From Citrifermentans bemidjiense Bem (GTDB taxonomy: Bacteria > Desulfobacterota > Desulfuromonadia > Geobacterales > Geobacteraceae), in contig NC_011146.1 of the NCBI RefSeq assembly GCF_000020725.1, positions 3,781,501-3,845,500 of the forward strand: a stretch of 64,000 nt of DNA, read 5' to 3'. Of the stretch, positions 44,422 to 55,536 are shown one piece after another. The notes under the pieces are model-generated. The model saw only the letters and a list, made by a program, of their open reading frames with translations. It was not told the origin of the DNA and made no database searches. Positions within the stretch are counted from its first letter, which is position 1. Each line of letters starts with the position of its first letter. A program made the position numbers and the translations under genes.

Positions 44422-44724
44422 TCAGCGCCCCCTTCGGTTCATCATCTTGCGGACGATGAGGAGTTGTGCCGCGACGTCGACGACGAGGACGGCCGAGGTG
44501 AAGTAGAGAAGCCACCATCTCTGGCCGAAGAAGGCCAGGCAGTTGAAAAACATGTAAAGGGCGACCACCCAGGCCAGAAGCCTGCGCACGCCGCGCACCG
44601 CCCCCTCGCCGGCCTGCTCTCCCCCGCCGGCCAGCATGGTGATCGAGGGAGCCGCATGGTAGCCGACGGTGGCGTCTATGAAAATGAGGAAGATGTTGGC
44701 GACGAAGATGTAGGTGAAGATCAT
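44422..44724 (-). CDS. Small membrane protein of unknown function
   Basis: 100 residues: MIFTYIFVANIFLIFIDATVG, then a soluble loop with GGGEQAGEGAVRGVRRLL, then VVALYMFFNCLAFFGQRWW and LLYFTSAVLVVDVAAQLLI, i.e. three membrane helices and a basic tail (RKMMNRRGR). No family is recognised. It lies 47 bases before the transporter remnant in the same direction and may once have been cotranscribed with it. Confidence 0.65.
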   Translation of the reverse strand: MIFTYIFVANIFLIFIDATVGYHAAPSITMLAGGGEQAGEGAVRGVRRLLAWVVALYMFFNCLAFFGQRWWLLYFTSAVLVVDVAAQLLIVRKMMNRRGR

Positions 44725-44869
44725 CCTTTAGGCTCCTGTTGGTCCAGTGCGGAATCTAAAGGAAATGGCAGCGCGAATCAAGGAGAATGGTTACCCCTAC
44801 CCTTCCCCATACGACAGCGGGCGGAAGGTTTCCCTCCCGCCCGCTGCCAAACGCGTCATTACCATGCGG

Positions 44870-45667
44870 CTAGAACTTAACCGGGTTCGCCTTCTCCTGC
44901 CTGATGATCGCCTGCCCTTCCGCGGAGCGGACGAACTGGATGAACCTCAGGTCCGCCGGGGAAGGGTTCTTGTTGAGCACGAACTGGTAGTGGTGCTGGA
45001 TCGGGCCGGTGATGGAGGAGGTGATGTCCTTGCCGTCGAGCTTCAGCGCGATGAATTTACCCGCGGCGTCGGCATAGTTCACGGCGTCGACCATGCCGAT
45101 GGCGTCAGGGGTGCCGGCGAGGGAGGTCATCATGTCCTTGGCGCGGAGCTTCGACTGCACCGTCGGGGGCTCCTCGACCTTGGCGAAGCCGGGGACCTGC
45201 TGGCGCATCACGATCTTGGTGGAATCCTTCTCCGGCCGGGTCAGGACCACGATCCTGGCGTCCTTGCCGCCGACCTGCTTCCAGTTGGTGGTCTTGCCCG
45301 AGTAGATGTCGCAGATCTCGTGGCTGGTGAGGTTGCGCACGGGGACGGAGGGGTGCACTGCGAAAAAGGCCGCCACGGTAGCGACTTCATACGGCTTTAC
45401 CTGAAGCCTTCTCTCTTCCTCCCCCAGCCTGCGCGCCGAGGTGGCGATGTCGATGTACCCCTCGCTCACTGCCTCGACGCCGTTTTTCTGCCCCAGCGAT
45501 TTCGGGTTCACTTCCACCACGTCGCCCGGGTGCTTCTTCATGTATCCCTTTCCCAGTGCGGTCGCCAGCGGGAGCATCTGACCGGAACCTGCGATCTTGA
45601 TGGTATCCGCGTTGGCGTTGAGGAAGGAGCAAAGGACGACGGCTACGGCTAGCAAGACACGTTTCAT
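44870..45667 (-). CDS. PstS-like periplasmic substrate-binding protein
   Basis: 265 residues from ATG 45667 (AAGGAGA upstream). Signal peptide (MKRVLLAVAVVLCSFLNANA), then the phosphate-binding-protein fold: IKIAGSGQMLPLATALGKG, SARRLGEEER, YSGKTTNWKQVGG and PEKDSTKIVMRQQV. No ABC transporter genes are adjacent, so it is a stand-alone member of this fold, common in Geobacter. Ligand could be phosphate or another oxyanion. Confidence 0.85.
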   Translation of the reverse strand: MKRVLLAVAVVLCSFLNANADTIKIAGSGQMLPLATALGKGYMKKHPGDVVEVNPKSLGQKNGVEAVSEGYIDIATSARRLGEEERRLQVKPYEVATVAAFFAVHPSVPVRNLTSHEICDIYSGKTTNWKQVGGKDARIVVLTRPEKDSTKIVMRQQVPGFAKVEEPPTVQSKLRAKDMMTSLAGTPDAIGMVDAVNYADAAGKFIALKLDGKDITSSITGPIQHHYQFVLNKNPSPADLRFIQFVRSAEGQAIIRQEKANPVKF

Positions 45668-45735
45668 GGATGCTTTTCTCCTTTCGGCTTTCCGGGAAAT
45701 CCCGGGTGGCAGTTGAAGCTGACGCGCCATAAGAA

Positions 45736-45775
45736 CAAAAAAGGGGCGAGAGGTTACCCTCCCGCCCCTGCTTTT
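45736..45775 (-). terminator. Terminator of the sdh operon
   Basis: Minus strand AGGGGCGGGAGGGT AACC TCTCGCCCCT followed by TTTTTTG, about 25 bases after the sdhB stop codon. Confidence 0.85.
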
Positions 45776-45797
45776 ATTTATCGGCGCTTAGGTCCGA

Positions 45798-48451
<2,654 letters not shown>

Positions 48452-48460
48452 TTGAACCCC

Positions 48461-49126
48461 CTAAAGTTTCAATAAGCCAGCTAAGATGACGGCAGGAATC
48501 GAGATGTATGCGAGCATGAGAACGGTCGAGATTACCTTCCCCCCGGTAGCGAAGGCGGGAATGGTTTTCTCGTTGTTCCACCCCATGGTCTGCAGGAAGC
48601 TCGGGATGCCGTGGGAGAGATGGAGGAACAACATCACCATGGCGGCCATGTAGACCAGCGAGATCAGCGCGTTGCCGAAGCTGGTGACCACCATCTTGAA
48701 GACGTCGGGGCGGTTGAGGGAGTCAAGCCCGATCACGATGTCAGGGGTCCCTTTGATGGTGAACTGGATCAGGTGATACACGATGAAGGTGGCCAGAAGC
48801 AGGCCGGTCCAGATCATGTTCTCGGAAGCGAAGCTCTTTTTCAGGTTCTTTTTCACTGCGTAGGCGCCGGGGTTGGCGGCCTTGTTCTCCAGTGTGAGCA
48901 TAACGCCGTAGCAGATGTGGACTGCGACAGCGGCAAGCATGAAGAGGCGGAAGCCCCAGACCAAAGGCGGCAGGCTATGCAGGTGTTCCGCATAGGCGTT
49001 GATGCCGTTGGGTCCGAAGAATATGGTGGAGTTTCCGATCAGGTGGATGAGCACGAAGATGATCAGGAGCTGACCCGTGATGGACATCAGGATCTTTCTT
49101 CCCACAGAGCTAGTTAAGATTCGCAT
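48461..49126 (-). CDS. sdhC: Succinate dehydrogenase cytochrome b subunit
   Basis: 221 residues with five membrane helices and His ligands expected of a di-heme type B subunit: QLLIIFVLIHLIGNSTIFFG, HSLPPLVWGFRLFMLAAVAVHI, TGLLLATFIVYHLIQF and MLFLHLSHGIPS. It anchors SdhAB and passes electrons to the quinone pool. First gene of the operon, with a leader peptide candidate and a good promoter upstream (49246-49416). Confidence 0.93.
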   Translation of the reverse strand: MRILTSSVGRKILMSITGQLLIIFVLIHLIGNSTIFFGPNGINAYAEHLHSLPPLVWGFRLFMLAAVAVHICYGVMLTLENKAANPGAYAVKKNLKKSFASENMIWTGLLLATFIVYHLIQFTIKGTPDIVIGLDSLNRPDVFKMVVTSFGNALISLVYMAAMVMLFLHLSHGIPSFLQTMGWNNEKTIPAFATGGKVISTVLMLAYISIPAVILAGLLKL

Positions 49127-49245
49127 GTTTTTTGTCCCTTTTGCGTTTTTTTCGATGATCGATGGTTTGAGTGCTTGCGTACGCCGGAGGGGCTACAAGT
49201 CCCGGGAACCCAATCGGGGATGGACTCGCGGTTTCCGCTGGAAAG

Positions 49246-49281
49246 TTAAGGGGGACCACGCCACGTGCTAAGTGTCTGCAT
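49246..49281 (-). CDS. Candidate 11-residue leader peptide of the sdh operon
   Basis: ATG 49281 with AAAGGAG seven bases upstream reads MQTLSTWRGPP then TAA, 120 bases before sdhC and downstream of its promoter. Such a strong ribosome site before so short a frame suggests translation-linked control. Not longer than chance would allow by itself, so tentative. Confidence 0.4.
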   Translation of the reverse strand: MQTLSTWRGPP

Positions 49282-49363
49282 TTGATCTCTCCTTTATTAA
49301 TCGTGGTTTATCTGCAAGCGGATGCGAGATAGAACATATAAATGGGAGGATGCTTCGAGGCGC

Positions 49364-49392
49364 ATATTAAATGCCGTTATACCAAAATGCAA
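49364..49392 (-). promoter_or_regulatory. Promoter of the sdh operon
   Basis: Minus strand TTGCAT (49392-49387), 17 bases, TAATAT (49369-49364). The 5' leader to sdhC is then about 230 bases. Confidence 0.6.
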
Positions 49393-49399
49393 CTGTTTT

Positions 49400-49416
49400 T
49401 TGTATACAGCATACAA
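49400..49416. promoter_or_regulatory. Palindromic operator-like site upstream of the sdh promoter
   Basis: TTGTATACAGCATACAA: perfect 6-base inverted arms (TTGTAT/ATACAA) five bases apart, seven bases upstream of the -35 box. The shape is like GntR-family operators; it lies between the divergent sdh and tgt genes and could control either. Confidence 0.5.
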
Positions 49417-49567
49417 TTAATATATCGGCAACCTTAGCCCCCTCCCAAGCGAAGTAACCATGTTTTGAAATTCCGCTTACGCCCCCTTGCTGTTGCTTTT
49501 TCCCACCCGCTCTGCTAATTAGGATAGTTACCGCAAGGAAAAATTCAGAAAATAGAACGGAAGGTCG

Positions 49568-50674
49568 ATGATTTTCAAACTGCTTAAGAAAGATCCCAAG
49601 TCGGGAGCGCGCCGCGGCGTGGTGACCACCGCCCACGGAGAGATCCAGACCCCGATTTTCATGCCTGTTGCGACCCACGCCGCCATGAAGGCCATGACCC
49701 CCGCGCAGGTGCACGACACCGGCGCGCAGATCATCCTCTCCAACACCTACCATCTGCACCTGCACCCCGGCGAGGCCCTGGTGCAAAAAGCAGGCGGGCT
49801 GCACCAGTTCATGGGGTGGGACGGCCCCATCCTCACCGACTCCGGCGGATTCCAGGTCTTCTCGCTCCCCAAGAAGCGGATCACCGAGGAGGGGGTTTTC
49901 TTCCGCCACGAGGACACCGGCGAAGAGGTCTTCCTCGACCCGGCCAAGGCGGTCGCCATCCAGGAGGCCTTGGGCGCCGACATCATCATGAACTTCGACG
50001 AGTGCATCCCGTATCCCTGCGAGAAATCCTACGCCGAGCGCTCCACCGAGAAGACCATCCGCTGGGCCAAGCAGTGCCGGGAGGCGCACAAAAGGGAGAA
50101 GCAGTATCTCTTCGGCATCGTGCAGGGGAGCGTGTTCGAGGACCTGAGGAAGCGCTGCGCCAAGGAGCTGGTGAAGATGGACTTCCCCGGCTACGCCATC
50201 GGCGGCGTTTCGGTAGGCGAGGGGCTTGAGCTTTTGAAGCAGGTGGTGGGGTACACCGCACCGCACCTTCCCGAGGACAAGCCGCGCTACCTGATGGGGG
50301 TCGGCCTTCCCGAGGACATACTGGAGAGCGTCGAGCGCGGCATCGACATGTTCGACTGCGTGATACCGACCCGCTACGCCAGGAGCGCCACGCTCTTCAC
50401 CAATCGCGGCCGTATCCGGCTCACCAACAAGAACTACCGGCGCGACTTCTACCCTATCGAGCCCAACTGCACCTGCTACACCTGCCGCAACTTCACCCGC
50501 GCCTACCTGCACCACCTCTTCACGGCGAACGAGGTGCTCTCGGCGATACTGGCAAGCATCCACAACGTGCATTTCTACCTGAACATGATGGCCGAGATCC
50601 GCAACTCCATCGAGGAGGGGCGCTTCAAGGAGTACAAAGAAACGTTCCTGGCGTCCTATCTCAAGGGGAAATAG
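49568..50674 (+). CDS. tgt: tRNA-guanine transglycosylase
   Basis: 368 residues. It exchanges the wobble guanine of GUN-anticodon tRNAs for the queuosine precursor. Catalytic Asp-region LTDSGGFQVFSL, GGVSVGEG, and the zinc site CTCYTCRNFTRAYLHHL are intact, and the active-site Asp in FDCVIPTRYARSA is present. GGAAGGTCG precedes the ATG. It heads tgt-cytochrome-mazG in the same direction, with five bases to the cytochrome gene. Confidence 0.96.
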   Translation: MIFKLLKKDPKSGARRGVVTTAHGEIQTPIFMPVATHAAMKAMTPAQVHDTGAQIILSNTYHLHLHPGEALVQKAGGLHQFMGWDGPILTDSGGFQVFSLPKKRITEEGVFFRHEDTGEEVFLDPAKAVAIQEALGADIIMNFDECIPYPCEKSYAERSTEKTIRWAKQCREAHKREKQYLFGIVQGSVFEDLRKRCAKELVKMDFPGYAIGGVSVGEGLELLKQVVGYTAPHLPEDKPRYLMGVGLPEDILESVERGIDMFDCVIPTRYARSATLFTNRGRIRLTNKNYRRDFYPIEPNCTCYTCRNFTRAYLHHLFTANEVLSAILASIHNVHFYLNMMAEIRNSIEEGRFKEYKETFLASYLKGK

Positions 50675-50679
50675 CCGTT

Positions 50680-51033
50680 ATGAACCGAAACCTGCACCTG
50701 ATACTGCTCCTGCTTCTCGCCCTTCTTGCCTCCTCCTGCTCCAAGGGGAAACAACAACCCCCTGAAGGGAGAAAGAGCATCCCTTTTCCTGAGGAGTTGA
50801 CCGGGGAACCGCTCTTCAACGAGCGCTGCCTGACCTGCCACAAGGTCGGCGAAAAAGGGGGAACTGTGGGGCCGGACCTTTCCCTTGTGGGCGCCAAGCG
50901 CGACGCCCGCTTTTTTAAGCAGGTGATACGGGAGCCGTCGAAGGTTTTTCCCGGCACCGTCATGCCCGCGTTCGACAGCTTCTCGGAAAAGCAGGTCGAT
51001 TCGCTGGTCGACTACCTGGGCACGCTTAAGTAA
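50680..51033 (+). CDS. Monoheme c-type cytochrome lipoprotein
   Basis: 117 residues. A lipobox (LLLLALLASSC) anchors the protein in a membrane; the mature part has a single heme site, CLTCHKVG, and a distal Met candidate in VMPAFDSFS. Class I cytochrome c fold ending in a helix with VDSLVDYLGTLK. Probably an electron carrier on the periplasmic side. It starts five bases after tgt with no strong ribosome site of its own, so translation may be coupled. Confidence 0.92.
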   Translation: MNRNLHLILLLLLALLASSCSKGKQQPPEGRKSIPFPEELTGEPLFNERCLTCHKVGEKGGTVGPDLSLVGAKRDARFFKQVIREPSKVFPGTVMPAFDSFSEKQVDSLVDYLGTLK

Positions 51034-51048
51034 CAGCCGTCACACAAG

Positions 51049-51115
51049 AAAAGGGGACAGGCTAAAAAAGGGGGACAGGCTACTTTTTCAAACGAAAAAG
51101 TAGCCTGTCCCCTTT
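51049..51115. repeat. GGGGACAGGCTAC palindrome with nested partial copy
   Basis: The palindrome (51070-51115) is preceded by a truncated left arm (GGGGACAGGCTAAAAAAG), so the unit reads left arm, left arm, right arm. This looks like one copy inserted in, or recombined with, another. Confidence 0.88.
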
Positions 51116-51142
51116 ACTACACCCCGCTCGGAGAACCAACAC

Positions 51143-51937
51143 ATGGAAAAAGCCAACCAGCAAGACCGTTTCGGACGCCTCATGGAGATCATGCGCAAGC
51201 TGCGCGCCCCCGGCGGCTGCCCCTGGGACGCGGAACAAAGCCACGAGTCCCTCAAGCGCTACCTTCTCGAAGAGGCGTACGAGGTCATCGAGGCCATCGA
51301 TGCCAAGAACAGCGCCCTGCTCAAGGAGGAGTTGGGCGACCTCCTTTTGCAGCCGGTCTTCCATGCCGCCATTGCCGAGGAAAACGGCGATTTCACCATG
51401 GACGAGGTGCTGGACGCCATCAACGAGAAGCTGGTACGCCGCCACCCGCACGTCTTCGGGGACCTGGTGATCGAGAGCAGCGAGGCCCAGGTGCAAAACT
51501 GGGAGAAGATCAAGAGCCAGGAAAAGGGCGTGGAGAGAAAATCGGCGCTCTCCGGGATCCCCCCCCATCTGCCGGCCCTGATGCAGGCGCACAAGATCAC
51601 CGAGAAGGCGGCACGGGTCGGCTTCGACTGGGAGCACACGGACCAGGTTTTCGCCAAGGTGTTGGAGGAGTTGCACGAATTCGAGGAGGCGATGGTAGCC
51701 GGCGACCAGAAGGAGATGGAGGCGGAACTAGGCGACCTGCTCTTCGCCATCGTCAACCTGGGGCGCTTTCTCTCCATCGATCCGGAGGACGCACTCAGAA
51801 AGACGATCCAGCGCTTCACCAAGCGCTTCAGCCACGTCGAGGAGACGCTGCATGCCCGGGGCAAGACGCTGCCGAATTCGACTCTCGAAGAGATGGACCA
51901 GCTCTGGGAAGAAGCGAAGAAACTGGAAAAACGCTAA
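51143..51937 (+). CDS. mazG: Nucleoside triphosphate pyrophosphohydrolase MazG
   Basis: 264 residues with two MazG domains. The first has GCPWDAEQSHESLKRYLLEE and the acidic metal site EEAYEVIEAID, with ELGDLLLQPVFH; the second has ELHEFEEAMVAG, MEAELGDLLFAIVNLGR. It hydrolyses abnormal or excess NTPs (and lowers ppGpp signalling in E. coli). The last gene of this plus-strand group, 110 bases after the cytochrome gene with the repeat between. Confidence 0.93.
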   Translation: MEKANQQDRFGRLMEIMRKLRAPGGCPWDAEQSHESLKRYLLEEAYEVIEAIDAKNSALLKEELGDLLLQPVFHAAIAEENGDFTMDEVLDAINEKLVRRHPHVFGDLVIESSEAQVQNWEKIKSQEKGVERKSALSGIPPHLPALMQAHKITEKAARVGFDWEHTDQVFAKVLEELHEFEEAMVAGDQKEMEAELGDLLFAIVNLGRFLSIDPEDALRKTIQRFTKRFSHVEETLHARGKTLPNSTLEEMDQLWEEAKKLEKR

Positions 51938-51966
51938 TCTAATTGATATTTTTTCGATACCACATG

Positions 51967-51991
51967 CTTATCCACATTTTTTGTGGATAAG
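51967..51991. promoter_or_regulatory. Two inverted consensus DnaA boxes
   Basis: TTATCCACA (51968-51976) and TGTGGATAA (51982-51990), both perfect consensus, in inverted orientation five Ts apart, forming an 11-bp hairpin. Another near-box (TGTGGAAAA) follows at 51993. Sits in a 220-base AT-rich convergent spacer (mazG and ogt stop codons), with TTGACA at 52008 and repeated TAATTAG further on. Confidence 0.6.
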
Positions 51992-52158
51992 CTGTGGAAA
52001 ACGATGTTGACAAATAAATAAACCCACGCGTTTTAAGCACTTTCCGCGTTCTGCATAAATATTGGCCATGGCCATATGTATTGTTAAATCAACAACTTAG
52101 GCGCTCACATTAAATACTACGCGTTTACGCTCTAATTAGATGAGCCGGACCTAATTAG

Positions 52159-52755
52159 TCAATCGCCCCCGTGGAAAGCCTGTGCAAAACCCCCGCCGCA
52201 ACGCCCCTGCAACACCCCTGTGTCGCTCAAAACCGCACCTTCCATCGCAAGGAGTTCGCGCTTGGATGCGACTCCCCCCGGAGCGGTAAATCCGGTCATC
52301 ACACCGGATGCTCCCACCACCCGATGGCAGGGTATCAGGATCGGGAGTGCGTTCCTCGCCATGGCGCCTCCGACGGCCCGCGCCCCCTTAGGCGAACCGC
52401 AGGCGGCTGCAACTTCCAGATAGCTCAGGACCTTGCCGTAGGGGATCTTCGCGACGAACCGGTACACCGCCACCTGGAACGGGGTGAACCCCTCAAGTTC
52501 CAGGGGGAAGTCGAAAGAGACTTTTTCCCCGGCGAAATAACGTGCCATAAGCGCCGCCGCGTCGCGGGTCAGGGCGCTCTCTTTAGTCGCCTCGGGATGC
52601 AGTGCGGCGGCAAGCTCAAGGGCGTCGCCGGCGCAGGCGGAGCCGAAGGGGAGATGATGGGCCACTAGCCCGTTTTCGTTCGCCGCCAGCACCCCGAAGC
52701 CGCAGGGGGCCTGGTAGATGGAGCGGGCGATTGCCGTTACATGGTTCTTTTTCAT
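52159..52755 (-). CDS. ogt: Methylated-DNA-protein cysteine methyltransferase
   Basis: 198 residues. It removes O6-alkyl groups from guanine by irreversible transfer to a cysteine. Active site IPCHRVVG (Cys143), helix-turn-helix region FQVAVYRFVAKIPYGKVLSY with AVGGAMARN. The N-terminal half fits Ogt-type enzymes rather than the Ada N-domain. The C-terminus is extended by about 25 residues (DTGVLQGRCGGGFAQAF). Start overlaps the murJ stop codon by four bases, so it is the last gene of the AOR operon. Confidence 0.93.
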   Translation of the reverse strand: MKKNHVTAIARSIYQAPCGFGVLAANENGLVAHHLPFGSACAGDALELAAALHPEATKESALTRDAAALMARYFAGEKVSFDFPLELEGFTPFQVAVYRFVAKIPYGKVLSYLEVAAACGSPKGARAVGGAMARNALPILIPCHRVVGASGVMTGFTAPGGVASKRELLAMEGAVLSDTGVLQGRCGGGFAQAFHGGD

Positions 52756-54320
52756 TTTCTCAGTACCTTTTTCCTGATCAGTCCCACGATGTCTGTCGCC
52801 TCCTCGCAGCGCAACGCATGCGCGGTTACGAGGAAGACGGCCATTCCTGCCGCGACGGCGGCCCCGAGTACCCCTCCTTTCAAAAGCCGCCCTCCAACCG
52901 GCGACCAGTCTATCAGGTGCACGATCCAGTAGGACACGACCGCCATGGGGACCGAGGCGAGGACCCCCTTGATGCCAGCGGCCAGAATCGCGCGCCCGCC
53001 GAAGGGACCTATCTTCTTCCTCAAGAACCAGAGCAATAGAAGCATGTTCCCTAGCGCGGAGAGGGAAGAGGCGAGTGCAAGCCCTCCATGCTTCAGCGGC
53101 CCCATGAGGAGTAGGCTGAAGAGAAGGTTGAGCAGGAAAGCGCAGAATGCGGTGTAAACCGGCGTCTTCGTGTCCTTCAGGGCATAGAAGGCAGGGACCA
53201 GCACCCGCACCAGCGCCACGAAGGCAAGGCCGAGGGAGTAGTAAAGAAGCGCGATGCCGCAGTTGACCGCCTTGGCGTAGTCGAAGGCGCCCCCCATGAA
53301 GAGCAGAGAGAAAATCGGTGTGGCGCAGATCATCAGCCCGACCATGGCGGGGATGGTGATGAAAAGGGTGAGCCTCACCCCGTAGGAGAGCGACTCTTTG
53401 AGCGCATCCATGTCCCCCGCCGCAGCCTGCCTGCTCATGGAGGGGAGCACGGCCTGCGCCACCGAGACCGTGAAGATCCCCTGGGGGAACTCGAAGAGAC
53501 GCTGCGCGTAGTAGAGATAAGAGACGCTCCCCTCGGGAAGGAGCGAGGCGAGTATCGAGCCGACCGCTATGTTGAGGTAGTAGACCCCGACGCCGAAGAT
53601 CGACGGGCCCATGAGGAGTGTGATCCTTTTGAGCGCCGGATGGGAGAAGTTGAAGTTGGGCCGGATGGAGAATCCCATCCGGTAGAGTACTGGGAGTTGC
53701 AGCACCAGTTGCAGCACGCCGCCGATGAGCACACCTATGGCGAGCGCCACGATGGGGACATGGAACTGGTTATGCAGCAGCACCGCCGACAGGATCATGG
53801 CGATGTTCAGGAACACCGTAGAGATTGCCGGGGTGAAGAAGTGGCGCAGCGTGTTCAGTATTCCCATGCAGAGGGCGACTATGCTCACGAAGAAGATGTA
53901 GGGGAACATGAGCCGGTTCAGCAGGATGGTCATCGAAAGTTTTTCGGGGTTGGAGGCGAAGCCCGGGAACATCAGCTTAACGAGCTGCGGAGAGAAGATG
54001 ATCCCCACGACGGTTATGGCCGCCATCACCATGGTAAGGGCTGTGAAGCAGACGTTGGCCAGGGCGCGCGTCTCTTCTTCCCCTTTGGTCGAGTGCCACT
54101 CGGAGAAGGTAGGCACGAACGCGGAGGTGAGCGCCCCCTCTGCGAAGAAGCGGCGCAGCATGTTGGGAATCTGGAACGCGGCGAAGAAAGCGTCCGTGTA
54201 CATCCCCGCGCCGAAGAGGCGGGATACCACCATGTCGCGGACCATTCCCATGATGCGCGAAAGCATGGTCGCGGCGCCCAGTACGCCGGCGGCGCGGGCT
54301 ATGTTCTTCTTTTCCGACAA
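52752..54320 (-). CDS. murJ: Lipid II flippase MurJ
   Basis: About 522 residues with 13 or 14 membrane helices and the MVF-family N-terminus (RAAGVLGAATMLSRIMGMVRD, VSRLFGAGMYTDAFFAAFQI) that carries the essential Arg and Asp of the central cavity. It moves lipid II across the inner membrane for peptidoglycan synthesis. The start is a TTG at 54320 with GGAGG six bases upstream; a TTG at 54332 lies over that ribosome site and is rejected. Downstream gene overlaps by four bases; upstream gene ends 22 bases away. Confidence 0.93.
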   Translation of the reverse strand: MSEKKNIARAAGVLGAATMLSRIMGMVRDMVVSRLFGAGMYTDAFFAAFQIPNMLRRFFAEGALTSAFVPTFSEWHSTKGEEETRALANVCFTALTMVMAAITVVGIIFSPQLVKLMFPGFASNPEKLSMTILLNRLMFPYIFFVSIVALCMGILNTLRHFFTPAISTVFLNIAMILSAVLLHNQFHVPIVALAIGVLIGGVLQLVLQLPVLYRMGFSIRPNFNFSHPALKRITLLMGPSIFGVGVYYLNIAVGSILASLLPEGSVSYLYYAQRLFEFPQGIFTVSVAQAVLPSMSRQAAAGDMDALKESLSYGVRLTLFITIPAMVGLMICATPIFSLLFMGGAFDYAKAVNCGIALLYYSLGLAFVALVRVLVPAFYALKDTKTPVYTAFCAFLLNLLFSLLLMGPLKHGGLALASSLSALGNMLLLLWFLRKKIGPFGGRAILAAGIKGVLASVPMAVVSYWIVHLIDWSPVGGRLLKGGVLGAAVAAGMAVFLVTAHALRCEEATDIVGLIRKKVLRK

Positions 54321-54342
54321 AAAAACCTCCAAAAAACGCGGT

Positions 54343-55503
54343 TTACGCCTTTAACAGCCTAAAGTATTCTTCGCGGCAGAAGTTCTCCACCTCGACCATG
54401 GTCCTGAAGGCTTCCCCGAACCCGTCGCGCCCGAGCGTGAAGACGCCGTGGCCGTAGACGATGGCGGAACCGCTGGCGCCGATCACGGGGGGAACGCGCT
54501 TGGCTAACCCTCCCGCGCCGATCTCGCCCGCCACCACCGGCGTGCCGCCCAGGTCCCGCACGTGGGGACACTCCTTCCAGCAGTCCTTGATGGCGCACTC
54601 CTTCTTCTTGTCGCAGAGCATGCTCATGATGACGGCGAACTTCGGGTGCCCGTGCAGGATGACCCGCGCCCCGGTTTCTTCGAAGATCTTTCTGTGGGCC
54701 AAGAGTTCGCTGGAGGCGGTGATCCCGGTCGTGGAGGAGTTGTCGGTCGGCACCGGGTCGATGCACCCCTTCAGCTCGTCCAGGCTCGCGGCGGTCTGGG
54801 AGATGTAGATGAGATCCCCGGCGCAGGCGGAGATGTTGCCGAAGAAGGAATCGACCAGCCCCCGCTCGACCGTGTAGCGCCCCACCCGCTCGATCTCGAG
54901 GAGGATCTCTTCCTTATCCAGGGAGATGGCATCGACGAACTCCAGCCCCTCGGCCGAAAGCGGCTTAAGCCACTGCTTGCGGAAACTCTCGAACGCCTCG
55001 CGCTCGCCGGGGAGCTTAAAGCCGTCGGTAAGCAAATCCTGCAGGTATTTGACGAAGGTGGAATGGAACACGGAGGAGTAGTTGATGAAGGCCTGCTCCA
55101 CGGTGATGGCGCCGACAGCTATGATGCCCACCCCCTCGACGATGACACCCTTGCGACTACCCAGAAGCCGCGCGAGTTCCGGCGCCGGGTCCCCGGCTAG
55201 ATCCTCGCGGCGCAGAAACGGGATGTCGTGCAGGAAGGTACGGGTCTCGGTGTCCTGGGGCAGGATGAAGGTTTCCCCCTTCCCCGCCCGCGCGATCAGG
55301 AACTCCGCAAAGGGAAGCGAGGGGCGCGCGGCTACGAGCGCCAAGGAGTTGAGGCGCGACAGCGTGTCGCCGGCAAGCTTGGCAAGCTCCGGGCTCCCCT
55401 GCGCGATCAGCACGTCGTCCTGCGCCGCGATGGCGATGGCGCCGGGAATAGCGGAGCGGTCCGCCAAAAGCTTCCCTATGTATTTATCGATCTGGTCTCT
55501 CAT
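54343..55503 (-). CDS. Class II aldolase/adducin protein with doubled domain
   Basis: 386 residues. The C-terminal half (about 175-386) is a class II aldolase domain with ISQTAASLDELKGCI, TNSS-type loop PTDNSSTTGITASS, zinc His in VILHGHPKFAVIMS and IVYGHGVFTLG. The N-terminal half has the same outline (RKGVIVEGVGIIAVGAITVE, EQAFINYSSVFHSTFVKYL) but no HxH, so it looks like a degenerate duplicate domain. Related enzymes split sugar phosphates or decarboxylate sugar acids. It stands between AOR and murJ, 33 bases from the former. Confidence 0.82.
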   Translation of the reverse strand: MRDQIDKYIGKLLADRSAIPGAIAIAAQDDVLIAQGSPELAKLAGDTLSRLNSLALVAARPSLPFAEFLIARAGKGETFILPQDTETRTFLHDIPFLRREDLAGDPAPELARLLGSRKGVIVEGVGIIAVGAITVEQAFINYSSVFHSTFVKYLQDLLTDGFKLPGEREAFESFRKQWLKPLSAEGLEFVDAISLDKEEILLEIERVGRYTVERGLVDSFFGNISACAGDLIYISQTAASLDELKGCIDPVPTDNSSTTGITASSELLAHRKIFEETGARVILHGHPKFAVIMSMLCDKKKECAIKDCWKECPHVRDLGGTPVVAGEIGAGGLAKRVPPVIGASGSAIVYGHGVFTLGRDGFGEAFRTMVEVENFCREEYFRLLKA

Positions 55504-55536
55504 GGTTGGGCCTTAGGTCTCTTGGTTTCCCGCGGT

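Noticed and set aside
44815-44850. Hairpin (GCGGGCGG..CCGCCCGC) after the PstS-like gene as terminator
   Set aside because: Strong stem but no T-run on the relevant strand; may be a rho-related or processing structure, so it was not listed.
44870-45667. Part of a Pst phosphate-uptake operon
   Set aside because: No pstC, pstA, pstB or phoU near it; the gene stands alone.
51938-52158. Chromosomal origin of replication
   Set aside because: Only two perfect DnaA boxes, and no dnaA, dnaN or gidA/parA genes nearby.
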